DNA of 64,000 bases from Charina bottae. Its lineage: Eukaryota > Chordata > Lepidosauria > Squamata > Charinaidae. Under the pieces are notes generated by a model. It was given only the letters and a program-made list of their open reading frames with translations, did no database searches and had not been told where the DNA came from. How positions within the stretch are numbered: position 1 is the first letter of the stretch; each line of letters begins with the position of its first letter. The stretch covers positions 29,789,414 to 29,853,413 of the forward strand of contig JALMGJ010000002.1 of the NCBI GenBank assembly GCA_023362775.1. Reading direction: 5' to 3'. A program made the position numbers and the translations under genes. This document shows, one piece after another, positions 46,817 through 54,954 of the stretch.

Positions 46817-47223
46817 TCAAGGAGTACGGGAGTCCTCAAGACTACATGGCCTATTACAGGGCCCAAGCCGGAGCCGGTCTTGCGGGGTTCCGGGGAACAC
46901 CCGTCATGTATGGGACAGGCCTAGGCGGTTTGTTCCGTGGACTTTTTCGAAAAGCAATGCCTCTTCTGAGGAAAGGGTTAGAAATCGTTAAACCCCACGT
47001 GAAATCTGCAGCTAAGAATATTGTCAGAGATATGGCGGGGCAGCTTGTATCCCGTGTTGTAGGGGGCGGCCAAGAGGGCTCGGGCTTGGTCGTGGCCAGA
47101 AAGAATTACGCCTTGGGACCGCCTATTCCCTCTAAAAAGAGAAAGAATGTGAGAAAGCGCCATCATACAAAGAGGAAATGTGCTCAGAAGAGGAAGCGCT
47201 GTGACAGCCGGGACATATTCTAA
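46807..47223 (+). CDS. Polinton pX-like virion core/membrane-active protein
   Basis: 138 aa. Residues 38-55 are glycine-rich and amphipathic (GLGGLFRGLFRKAMPLLRKG), followed by a helix-prone stretch (56-85) and a strongly basic tail (109-131, KKRKNVRKRHHTKRK) that would bind DNA and act as a nuclear signal. The site MYGT/G (34-38) fits the adenain cleavage pattern (M/I/L)-x-G-x-G, so the protease gene next door may process it. It overlaps the penton-like gene by 10 nt in another frame and ends 6 nt before the capsid gene. The assignment rests on size, composition and position. Confidence 0.75.
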   Translation: MVVIKEYGSPQDYMAYYRAQAGAGLAGFRGTPVMYGTGLGGLFRGLFRKAMPLLRKGLEIVKPHVKSAAKNIVRDMAGQLVSRVVGGGQEGSGLVVARKNYALGPPIPSKKRKNVRKRHHTKRKCAQKRKRCDSRDIF

Positions 47224-47229
47224 TACAAA

Positions 47230-48540
47230 ATGGCTTTTATCCACGAGGCATCGCAGGAGTGTGTTAAATCAGAACTGGACCTTTTTCAACTGTCACCTAC
47301 TCAAACCAGTATTGAAAATAGCACGTATGTCGAGATCCCTCCTTTATCAGCGCTAACGCCCAATGCGCCCCTGGAATTTTTTATCACAGGACACGGTGAG
47401 CATTACACAGATCTAAATAACACCCTGTTGTATGTGAGTTGCAAGATTGTAAAGGCTGATGGCACAGATATTGATGACGGTGCAAGGATGGCCCTGACCA
47501 ACTATCCTATAGCTTCGCTGTTTAATCAGCTGGATGTTACCCTGGGAGACCGGCTCGTAACACAGAGCCACCACTGCTATTCTTACCGGGCCATGATTGA
47601 GCTGATTCTGAACTTTGGGGCTGACGCTCTGGGAACCCAATTTACAGCTGGGGGTTTTTACAAAGATGAATCAGCGCTTATGGAGAGCACTGTGCTGGCA
47701 GCCGCGGGCAACGCTGGTTTCAGAGCGAGAGCGGCACATACAGCCAGGAGTCGTAAATGGGACCTGCTTGGGCCTTTGCACAGCGATCTGTTTTTTCAAG
47801 ACAAACTGCTAATTAATGGGGTTGATGTGAAAGTCAAACTCACAAGAAGCAGAAACGAATTTTGCCTAATGAGGGATGGCAATGAGAATTACAAAGTGCA
47901 GCTCCTGTCGGCATCTCTCTTTGTAAAGCATGTAAAAGTAGCAGCAGGCGTACGGCTGGGCCACGCGGAAGCCTTGCTCTCCTCCAACGCCAAATATCCC
48001 ATTGATCGTGTGGGGATGAAGGTTTACAGCATTCCTGCAGGCAGCCTTGTGTGTAATCAGGAAAACCTATTTCTGGGCCAGCTACCTAAACAGCTAGTGA
48101 TTGGATTTGTGGACAATGCCTCTTTCAGTGGAGATTACAAAAGAAACCCATTCAATTTTCAGCACTGCAATGTTAATTTTTGTGCCCTGTATTGCGACGG
48201 CGAACAGGTCCCCACCAAACCTCTTCAGCCTGATTATGCTCGCGGTGTTTTTGTGAGAGAATACATGCAGATGGTACAAGTTTCAGGCAAAGGCATGAAA
48301 GACAGACCTCTCCTAATCAGCCGTGAAGAGTTTAGTCACGGATATAATTTATATTGTTTCAACCTGAGTCCTGACCAGGGGTGCTCGGAGCACTATTCTT
48401 TGATCCGGAATGGCAACCTCAGAGCAGAAATTAGATTTGCACTACCTCTCCCCAATACCGTCAATATGATTCTCTATGCAATCTTTGAAAACCTAATTGA
48501 AATAAGCCACACCAGGAACGTGCTTTTTGATTATATGTGA
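47230..48540 (+). CDS. Major capsid protein (hexon-like, double jelly roll)
   Basis: 436 aa. Conserved Polinton MCP features are ELDLFQLSPTQTSIE near the N-terminus, PLEFFITGHGEHYTDLNNTLL, PIASLFNQLDVTLGDRLV, a second beta-rich half, and the C-terminal YAIFENLIEISHTRNVLFDY. The family builds pseudo-hexameric capsomers like adenovirus hexon. Length is as expected and no stop or gap is present. Starts 6 nt after the pX-like gene. The protease ATG follows its stop by 2 nt, so the late genes form a compact block probably expressed from shared transcripts. Confidence 0.93.
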   Translation: MAFIHEASQECVKSELDLFQLSPTQTSIENSTYVEIPPLSALTPNAPLEFFITGHGEHYTDLNNTLLYVSCKIVKADGTDIDDGARMALTNYPIASLFNQLDVTLGDRLVTQSHHCYSYRAMIELILNFGADALGTQFTAGGFYKDESALMESTVLAAAGNAGFRARAAHTARSRKWDLLGPLHSDLFFQDKLLINGVDVKVKLTRSRNEFCLMRDGNENYKVQLLSASLFVKHVKVAAGVRLGHAEALLSSNAKYPIDRVGMKVYSIPAGSLVCNQENLFLGQLPKQLVIGFVDNASFSGDYKRNPFNFQHCNVNFCALYCDGEQVPTKPLQPDYARGVFVREYMQMVQVSGKGMKDRPLLISREEFSHGYNLYCFNLSPDQGCSEHYSLIRNGNLRAEIRFALPLPNTVNMILYAIFENLIEISHTRNVLFDYM

Positions 48541-48542
48541 GG

Positions 48543-49076
48543 ATGGACACCCTGCAGCTCCTCCGGCTGTTCTCTGGAAATCCCGACTTTCTAGGGGTCT
48601 ACCCCTGTGATCTGCTACCCAAGAGGCAAATCTCCAAAAGACCTTTCGGCGTAATTGTAAACACTCATCCTCAAACTCTACCTGGCGAGCACTGGCTGGC
48701 TGCCTACTTCCCATCTCCCGGCTATGGTGAATTTTTTGACTCTTATGGAAGGCCTCCAGACAGCCCTGACTTTCCTGGAGCCATAGCGATATTCTTAGAG
48801 CGGCAAGCTAAGAAGTACACATTTCACCAACTTCAACTGCAACACCCCAGCGCTGTAACATGTGGGCATCACTGCGTGTTTTTTCTACTGAACCGGTCTA
48901 AAGGCATGGACTATGGAAATATTTTAAAGATGTACTCCGATGATGCTGTTAAAAATGATCAAATGGTAAAGCTGTTTGTAAAATGTATAAAGGTGGGGAG
49001 GGGGATTGGAGCCTGTAACCATCACCAGTGCATGCAGACATGTATGCCTTACTGCAAAATAAAGAAAAAGACTTAA
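48543..49076 (+). CDS. Adenain-type maturation cysteine protease
   Basis: 177 aa from ATG 48,543; the frame is open from 48,537, but that codon is GTG inside the capsid stop. The catalytic set is visible: H50 (LPGEHWLAAYF), D66 (EFFDSYGRPP), C107 (AVTCGHHCVFFLL), and Q100 with the six-residue spacing to Cys that forms the oxyanion hole in peptidase family C5. Predicted to cleave capsid and core precursors during assembly. The end is Cys/His-rich (CNHHQCMQTCMPYC). A poly(A) signal lies within its last codons at 49,058. Confidence 0.93.
   Translation: MDTLQLLRLFSGNPDFLGVYPCDLLPKRQISKRPFGVIVNTHPQTLPGEHWLAAYFPSPGYGEFFDSYGRPPDSPDFPGAIAIFLERQAKKYTFHQLQLQHPSAVTCGHHCVFFLLNRSKGMDYGNILKMYSDDAVKNDQMVKLFVKCIKVGRGIGACNHHQCMQTCMPYCKIKKKT
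49058..49063 (+). terminator. Poly(A) signal, rightward block
   Basis: aataaa inside the final codons of the protease gene (stop 49,074-49,076). With the opposing signal at 49,106-49,101, the two transcript blocks meet tail to tail within about 50 bp. Confidence 0.65.
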
Positions 49077-49100
49077 ACGTTTTACTTCTTTCACTGTGTT

Positions 49101-49106
49101 TTTATT
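49101..49106 (-). terminator. Poly(A) signal, leftward block
   Basis: tttatt on the plus strand, giving aataaa on the minus strand, 58 nt past the stop of the 258-aa gene (49,164). Faces the rightward signal at 49,058. Confidence 0.65.
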
Positions 49107-49163
49107 CATTTTACAAGCTGTACATACAACATTGCATGGCCAACAGGTTGAAAAGCATACGTT

Positions 49164-49940
49164 TTACAAATTGAGCCAGTTACCAAGCCTGATACTGCTT
49201 CTAGGCTTTACCATCAGGGGTCCAGAGGGCGAGACAGCAAACAGGGGCTTCTGAGTTCCAAAAGGGGCAGTCATAACAGAGTCAGGGCTAGTAGCAGCCT
49301 CCCCCTTAATAACCAGAGAGTCTTTCAACATTTCTAACTGCTCTTTAACAGCCGTAGAACCCAACACAGAGGTAGGGACATTCAGCTCGACCATAGCAGT
49401 CATAAATTCATCCCAGCCTTTAGGTTTCCAGTTCTCAGTAAGGGAGCGATGTTGTGAGGCGCCTTTCACCAGGTCTAAAATGTTAGTACCGGGAACAGGC
49501 ATGCCCCTGTATAAAAACGTTCCACGTGTATCCCAGGATGATATGTCCTGGTGCTGTTTCATTTTTTTTAGCAAAAGTTCTGCATTTTTCCTATACCGGG
49601 AGCTGACGCCACTTAGGATCTCAGTCATGGCGGCGTCCTGCAGAGCGGCATGTGGAGGCTGTTCTGGCAAGCCTTGGGGTTGATGAGTCTCTTCTGAGGG
49701 GTAAATGAGATTCAGTCTGTCTTTTTCAGACTCGTTTTGTCTGGTCAGACGTAGAAACCTCTGCAGCACAGAATTGTAGAGCTTAATCTTTTCCTCCTCG
49801 CCCAAATCAGCTCTCTGAAGAATGGAGCGCATCTCAACATCCAGCCGATTAGCAGCCACAGTCCCCATAGTAGGAGCCCTGCCCTGTAGTTGCCCCATCT
49901 GGTGGCGTGGCACCAGAAACATTTTCTCAGCATAGTCCAT
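49164..49940 (-). CDS. Polinton 258-aa conserved-type protein, function unknown
   Basis: From ATG 49,940. Residues 1-75 are helix-rich (ILQRADLGEEEKIKLYNSVL, RFLRLTRQ), 76-105 are a Pro/Gln linker, and 106-132 are a basic helix (RKNAELLLKKMKQH). A compact region follows: WDTRGTFLYRGMPVPGTNIL, and GWDEFMTAMVELNVPTSVLG. The end is Ser/Pro-rich. The last-but-one block, with 'G..lyrG..vpGsni..Lv', recurs in proteins of animal Polintons as I recall them, but no activity is known to me. It is the last gene of the leftward block, 3 nt from its neighbour, so a virion or assembly role is plausible but unproven. Confidence 0.75.
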   Translation of the reverse strand: MDYAEKMFLVPRHQMGQLQGRAPTMGTVAANRLDVEMRSILQRADLGEEEKIKLYNSVLQRFLRLTRQNESEKDRLNLIYPSEETHQPQGLPEQPPHAALQDAAMTEILSGVSSRYRKNAELLLKKMKQHQDISSWDTRGTFLYRGMPVPGTNILDLVKGASQHRSLTENWKPKGWDEFMTAMVELNVPTSVLGSTAVKEQLEMLKDSLVIKGEAATSPDSVMTAPFGTQKPLFAVSPSGPLMVKPRSSIRLGNWLNL

Positions 49941-49943
49941 GGC

Positions 49944-50270
49944 TTATCCGGCTATCAGGTTAGCCAACAACGGTATAGCAGCCCCCAGCAGTGAACCAAC
50001 GAAACCGCCCGACTGGCGAATGACCTGCTTCTTCTTTTTGAGGGATACCTTTCTATCGCTCAGTTTTTTGATGACACCTTTCTTCCTCTTTGAAGTTCGG
50101 TATTGTGAAGGCTTCAAAGGGAGGTTTCCTTTTAAGGTGTTCAGGGCTATTTCTGCTATTGCCCCCACCAGATCATTATTAGCCTTGCATAAGATGGCCT
50201 TTCTCTGTTTTGGCCCAGCCCTTACTAAGATTTTTAAAACCGCCAAATTTCTGAGCACCCTCTCTGACAT
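49944..50270 (-). CDS. Small basic protein with hydrophobic C-terminus (candidate core or membrane-active protein)
   Basis: 108 aa from ATG 50,270. Residues 1-50 look helical (LKILVRAGPKQRKAILCKAN, LVGAIAEIALNTLKGN), residues 60-86 are highly basic (SKRKKGVIKKL, VSLKKKKQVI), and residues 88-108 are a hydrophobic Gly/Ala/Leu segment (GGFVGSLLGAAIPLLANL). Proteins of this design accompany many animal Polintons. DNA condensation by the basic part and membrane insertion by the tail are inferences from composition. Placed between the ATPase (30 nt) and the 258-aa gene (3 nt) in one block. Confidence 0.75.
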   Translation of the reverse strand: MSERVLRNLAVLKILVRAGPKQRKAILCKANNDLVGAIAEIALNTLKGNLPLKPSQYRTSKRKKGVIKKLSDRKVSLKKKKQVIRQSGGFVGSLLGAAIPLLANLIAG

Positions 50271-50300
50271 CCTGAATGAACTAGTGCTAAGGCATTCAGG

Positions 50301-50969
50301 CTAATGCTTTTTACTCTTCTTTTTCATAGTGTAAACAGCAGGCCAATCAGGGGGAAAGAGGCCTGTTCTCAACCGGTAGGTTTCTGGGGTGCTGGCTGCC
50401 AAATCTACCAAAAGGTACCCGTGCGGTTTGTGAGTGACATCTTGGAACACTTCTAAAAAATACTGGGTGTTAGTGGGGTACATCTGGTGGCCCAGTGTGA
50501 CAATTTGCAACTGATCGCGAGGGCTGCGGAATAAAACCAAATATTTGGAATTCAGAGCTATTGTTCTCATCTTCTTACCTTGAAAAAACAGGTTTTGAAG
50601 TATGAGAATAATGCTCAGGTTTCTGTGGTGAACATACTGTGTAAAAGCCTTCTCTATTTGATCGCTGTCGCCGGCTGAAGCCATGAGGTCATCTACCACA
50701 GCTAAATTGGTTTGGTTTGGTGGAAACAAATCATCATCTTCAAAGGAAGACGGGAGGCCCTCCATAAACTTAATATAAGGGAATTTATTAAGCAGTTCTT
50801 TGTACAGAGGTTGCCAGCAGCTATAAAACCATACAATATTTTGTGGCATTTGAGACATCACAGAGGTACCATGCTCTAACATTTGCTTGATAAAAAAAGA
50901 TTTGCCAGAATTGGACGGCCCGCTTATAATGCAAGAGAAAGGGTGTACAAACTGTACAAGGTATTCCAT
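50301..50969 (-). CDS. DNA-packaging ATPase (FtsK/HerA-A32 type)
   Basis: 222 aa from ATG 50,969; the open frame begins three codons earlier with TTG. Walker A is GPSNSGKS at residues 17-24, Walker B is LAVVDDL at 89-95, and a sensor-like ILILQNLFF lies at 120-129. The order and spacing match Polinton/adintovirus packaging ATPases thought to drive genome loading into capsids. C-terminus basic (MKKKSKKH). Starts 5 nt after the polymerase stop, so the two are probably on the same transcript. Confidence 0.93.
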   Translation of the reverse strand: MEYLVQFVHPFSCIISGPSNSGKSFFIKQMLEHGTSVMSQMPQNIVWFYSCWQPLYKELLNKFPYIKFMEGLPSSFEDDDLFPPNQTNLAVVDDLMASAGDSDQIEKAFTQYVHHRNLSIILILQNLFFQGKKMRTIALNSKYLVLFRSPRDQLQIVTLGHQMYPTNTQYFLEVFQDVTHKPHGYLLVDLAASTPETYRLRTGLFPPDWPAVYTMKKKSKKH

Positions 50970-50974
50970 AATGT

Positions 50975-53900
50975 TCAATAGCCGTATGGCAGTGTGCAGA
51001 AATCCTCGCTCTTTAGAGCCCTTTTATTATAGACAACCTTCAGGGTTTTTCTGAGGACTCTTGTTTCTAGGGCCCAATGTCTCTTAACCCTAAAAATACC
51101 CGTCTGTTCCACTTTGATCGATTTCTTTCTCTCTGGGCCGGTCAGGCAGTAATCATCCACCAGTTCTTTCAAGCTGTCAAAATTAACCTTTTCAGCATTG
51201 CCACTGCTTAGCGTAATACCCTTCACCTTTAGCACCGCTTCTCCGCTGGACAAGGCGTATCCATATGTTTTGGGTCCGGCTGCCACAAACTCTGTGATTG
51301 AGGTGTTTGGTGGGATCTCACTTGTCAGCTGCCCTAAATAGTCACCCAAAGGTGGTGTCCACGCCCCCTGTCTACTTATAAAAATGACTGAATCAGTGTC
51401 ATGGTACAGGCATCTATCTCCCAATCCATCCAGTAGCCTGTATAATTCCAGCCGGGCATAAGCCGTTGTAAAACTGGCGATGAATATGTTAGTACATGTG
51501 GCTTTGGTGGGTTGGTTCTTGGCCATTTTCCACGTCACAATGGCTGTCTCTGTATCCACAAACTCGCATGAGGAAACATCATAATAGGGCACAAAAAGAT
51601 ATTTGAATAATTCCTCAGGTTTTGTCACCACTGATGTGGTCAGGTGGTTGGTGTTCTGACCAAACTTGCCCCACAGAGAGTTTAAAAAGAGTTTGGCAAT
51701 CTGCCTTTTAGCAGGATTTACTTCGATATGCTCACGCCGTAAGCGGACACCTTCCATCTTTTCATACTCCTGAATATATTTATCTTTATCCTGTTCTGTT
51801 TTGCACCAGGACGGGTAACCGCTGGCCTCCTGCTTCTGTCTGAGATGGGTGTTCATATACCCTGAAAATAATGTGACTGATGTTCTTTCAAAATGCCAGA
51901 TCTCATAGATCTCAGCAATTCTGTAACCCTTTTCTATAGCCACATTCAATTCAACAGTACACCATGTCCCCGTCAGAGCCCTTTCTTCATCACTGTGTTG
52001 ACAGGGGGCGGTTTGCAGACTTTCTGTGCAGGTTGCACACAGGCTAAACATTAATTTGCCCCCTGATTTGTGGGGTAGGACTGGGAAATAGAGGTTCCTT
52101 GGTGGGTACACTTTGACGTTGGCAAGCCCGAAATACTGCTTTATGTCCCCAAAGTTTTGATAGATGATTTGGGGGTGTCCAATCGGGTACTCCTTGTTCT
52201 TGTTCACAAAGGGGTACAAACTGGTGAAATCGTAATATAAGATTTGCTCCCCAGCTTTTGGCTTGTAGTACAGGCATGTGGCATTTGTTCTACCCCCAAA
52301 AAATGCATCTCGGGGGTTCAAAGGGGTTGGGAGCTTGTTCTCCATTAGAAACTGCTTCAAAGCGGGGTCGTTCTCCAGCATGTCCCGCCATTCCTGTTCC
52401 CAGATGCTACGTATGGCATACCCCTGGTCCCTGAGGTAATCTTCTTTAATCCTGGTACGATTGTGCAGACCCCCGTATGTTGAATCAAGTAATTTGTTGA
52501 AGTCTTTTTCAGAGTAGCAGACAGGACAGCCGTGAAAAAAACAGCTGTGAAATTCAAAAGCAGTGGGGACCCCGTTTATGACAGCAAAACCGCCCAAAAA
52601 ATATTTGCCTACTTGCTTTTCACCACCCTTCAGAGCATGCTGGATATTGAGATTCTCAGTGTGCTCTATATGCAACAGCCATTGAATCGCTGGTGCTGAG
52701 TACCTTTTCTGTGTCTTGTGATAACTGTCCAAAGGGGCTAACGCAATGGTATTCCTCTTCAAATACATGAACAGGTACTGGGCCATGCAGACAGAGGCCA
52801 GTGTAATATACTGGAAGGGGTCAATGCAACGGATCTCTATCTCCTCAACAATCTCTCCCCCGCCATCTCTGAGGCACTCGCGTTCTGTCATTTTCATGAC
52901 TTGGTCCCTGAATCGAATACAGGCCTCCCTCAGAATCTCCACATCTTGTCTGCAGTAGTAAGCCAGGGCCTTCTTTAGCTTAAACACTGTGCCTGCATTA
53001 TCTGCGTGCCATTTCAGGAATTCTTCTCTCTCCCCGGGCATCATGGTTTTTGGACTGTAATACTTGGCTTCAAGGAGTGGCCCCACATAGTCTTGATTGT
53101 CCATTGTGTTGAACAAATGGGGGAAATACCCCTTGTTTCCCCGAAAACCCATAGCTTTCGGTAGCTTGCTTAATTTAAGGGGCAAAAAGGAGAGGCTGTC
53201 AATAAACCGAATCTTATAATCCGGTAGGAGAATACACAGCAGCTTACCCCCTTGACTGATCAATTCAACACGCACTTTTTCCCGTATCAGCTGTCTCAGC
53301 ACCAGGTACCCGTCATAACCTTTGGAACTGTGAGCGATAAAGGTACACCTTTTAAACTTGTGATTTATAAACTTCTTCACAAATTGCTCCAGGCAGCTAA
53401 CGCCATGACAGCCCCAACTCACAGCCTCTTTGCCATCACCTTCCTCCAGCATATCTGTGGCATACACGTAATTTGGTATATGCATGCCCGTCTCTTGACA
53501 ACATTCAAAATCATAAATGATGTATCTTTCACCAATTTGCGGGCGCTCCAAGGGCTTCAGAAAGCATAAATGCCCTTCCAAGCTGTCAACCTTCTCAGAG
53601 CACTGACCACACTTTGTTTTCTTGCATTTTGTGTGGGGAGTGAAGACATAAAGGCCACACTTTTCACAATATACCTTATTCTTACAGTCAACTTTCCCTT
53701 CCAATGCCATCTGTGTATGGCTTTCAAGACAGGCCTTAGACCGGCAAAACAATTTGCATATGCAGCATCTTACCCTCTCTTCTGCCACCTCCTGGCAGTC
53801 TTGCTTCAGGCACGCTCGACAGAGGTATTGGCAATCGTGACTGAATTTGTGATGGTAGGCTGTGTGGCAGAATTCACAGAAATAACGCTCGCCCAGGAAG

Positions 53901-54595
53901 CCCTTGATGTTTTTGATTCCGTAGTAATGCTTGTCGTGTAACAATATAAACACCAATTTTTCTCGCTGTGCTCTGCCCGTGACAAAAAATCGCCACCCAC
54001 CTTCGTTGTAAAACAAAATTTTTATGGTTATACCTAAAAGCTCTTCAAAGAGATGTATCTGTGAAAAGCCAATCCTGTTTTCTGTGGAAATGCCCAGTCT
54101 GGTGTGTAGGGCCCTGGCTCTAGTAGCAATTTCTTGATTTGTACCTTCTCCGCTGTCAAGCAAATACAGCACACTACCTGTGAAACACAGAAATTCACCC
54201 TCCACATTGAAATCCACCAGGTGCTGTCTTTTTGTCTCCAGGACTTTGGTGAATATCACGGTGCTTAACTTCCTACGCCCGCCACCCTCTTTGTATTTCA
54301 CGATAGTGACCACTAATTGTAAACAGCCCCCCCACATCAATTCTGCTTTGCTCTGTAGAAGGTTTTCAACACGGGTCAGAAAGTCATCAGCATTTAAATC
54401 ATGCATATGTCTCCTAAGGGTAAAGAGGGGTCGATTTAGACCATCTGCATCTAGGCGTAGTTGAACAAAATCATTCGGCTCTATCACCCTAGAAACATTA
54501 TTCACTCTTCCTCGGTGGGTGGCCGGGGAGCCATCTGATCTCCTTCTGCATGCATGCACGCCTTGAAGCACTGCTGCAATGTTGTTATCACACAC
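50975..54595 (-). CDS. Protein-primed family B DNA polymerase of the Polinton
   Basis: 1,206 codons without a stop. N-terminal region (1-240), then a Cys/His-rich zinc-binding part (about 240-345), exonuclease motifs (YDFECC 361-366, AHSSKGYDGY 421-430, YCRQDVEIL 547-555), an insertion with EFHSCFFHGCPVCY and a distal IWEQEW that resembles a Vsr-like nuclease fold (681-736), Pol A YYDFTSLYP (D789), Pol B KLFLNSLWGKFG (968-979), Pol C YHDTDS (D1066, D1068) and PKTYGY (1108-1113). The frame starts at a GTG and no in-frame ATG exists between the upstream TGA (54,625) and codon 64 (54,406). The true start is therefore either 54,406 or, more likely, an ATG supplied by splicing from the leader exon at 54,907. 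Confidence 0.93.
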   Translation of the reverse strand: MCDNNIAAVLQGVHACRRRSDGSPATHRGRVNNVSRVIEPNDFVQLRLDADGLNRPLFTLRRHMHDLNADDFLTRVENLLQSKAELMWGGCLQLVVTIVKYKEGGGRRKLSTVIFTKVLETKRQHLVDFNVEGEFLCFTGSVLYLLDSGEGTNQEIATRARALHTRLGISTENRIGFSQIHLFEELLGITIKILFYNEGGWRFFVTGRAQREKLVFILLHDKHYYGIKNIKGFLGERYFCEFCHTAYHHKFSHDCQYLCRACLKQDCQEVAEERVRCCICKLFCRSKACLESHTQMALEGKVDCKNKVYCEKCGLYVFTPHTKCKKTKCGQCSEKVDSLEGHLCFLKPLERPQIGERYIIYDFECCQETGMHIPNYVYATDMLEEGDGKEAVSWGCHGVSCLEQFVKKFINHKFKRCTFIAHSSKGYDGYLVLRQLIREKVRVELISQGGKLLCILLPDYKIRFIDSLSFLPLKLSKLPKAMGFRGNKGYFPHLFNTMDNQDYVGPLLEAKYYSPKTMMPGEREEFLKWHADNAGTVFKLKKALAYYCRQDVEILREACIRFRDQVMKMTERECLRDGGGEIVEEIEIRCIDPFQYITLASVCMAQYLFMYLKRNTIALAPLDSYHKTQKRYSAPAIQWLLHIEHTENLNIQHALKGGEKQVGKYFLGGFAVINGVPTAFEFHSCFFHGCPVCYSEKDFNKLLDSTYGGLHNRTRIKEDYLRDQGYAIRSIWEQEWRDMLENDPALKQFLMENKLPTPLNPRDAFFGGRTNATCLYYKPKAGEQILYYDFTSLYPFVNKNKEYPIGHPQIIYQNFGDIKQYFGLANVKVYPPRNLYFPVLPHKSGGKLMFSLCATCTESLQTAPCQHSDEERALTGTWCTVELNVAIEKGYRIAEIYEIWHFERTSVTLFSGYMNTHLRQKQEASGYPSWCKTEQDKDKYIQEYEKMEGVRLRREHIEVNPAKRQIAKLFLNSLWGKFGQNTNHLTTSVVTKPEELFKYLFVPYYDVSSCEFVDTETAIVTWKMAKNQPTKATCTNIFIASFTTAYARLELYRLLDGLGDRCLYHDTDSVIFISRQGAWTPPLGDYLGQLTSEIPPNTSITEFVAAGPKTYGYALSSGEAVLKVKGITLSSGNAEKVNFDSLKELVDDYCLTGPERKKSIKVEQTGIFRVKRHWALETRVLRKTLKVVYNKRALKSEDFCTLPYGY

Positions 54596-54907
54596 GCTCT
54601 CACCATCTGTACAGCGGCTGAATCATATGGATATGTTGTTTCTTAAAGAAAAAGAGTATAAGTCTGGATTAGACTCGCAATTTTATCTAATTAAATTAGT
54701 GTTTTCTAAATTTTCAATGTTTAACTCACCATCCGAGTCGCAGTATCGACAGTAACATGGTATTAGACATGCGTCTTGAGCGTTTTCCTCAAATAGGTCG
54801 CTCGGTCCAGGAGCTTTGGACGTTTTCCTTGCCCTAAATTTTCGTTTTGGCGGCTTTGGCGTTAAGCTGTCTTCAAACAGATGGGCTTCGGAGTTTGCCA
54901 TCTTCAA
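54502..54907 (-). CDS. Spliced leader gene of the leftward block (small Cys-containing protein; may feed the polymerase)
   Basis: ATG at 54,907, 52 bp below the TATA-like box. Exon 1 (54,907-54,730) codes 59 residues with a basic nuclear-signal-like stretch (KPPKRKFRARKTSK) and a Cys cluster (CYCRYCDSD), then a gtgagt donor at 54,729. The nearest acceptor (tttctttaag, AG at 54,643-54,642) continues the frame to a stop at 54,502, about 105 codons, overlapping the start of the polymerase in another frame. A second acceptor (ctgtacag, AG at 54,608-54,607) instead enters the polymerase frame. Without splicing, the frame stops at 54,683. Function unknown; splicing is predicted from sequence only. 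Confidence 0.6.
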
Positions 54908-54954
54908 AGCACGTGTCTGTATTTTTCAAATGGGCACCGCTACTTAACGATGTA

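Noticed and set aside
48537..48542. Protease start at 48,537 and ATPase start at 50,978
   Set aside because: These are GTG and TTG codons. The first ATGs (48,543 and 50,969) lie a few bases on and are the likely starts in a eukaryotic host.
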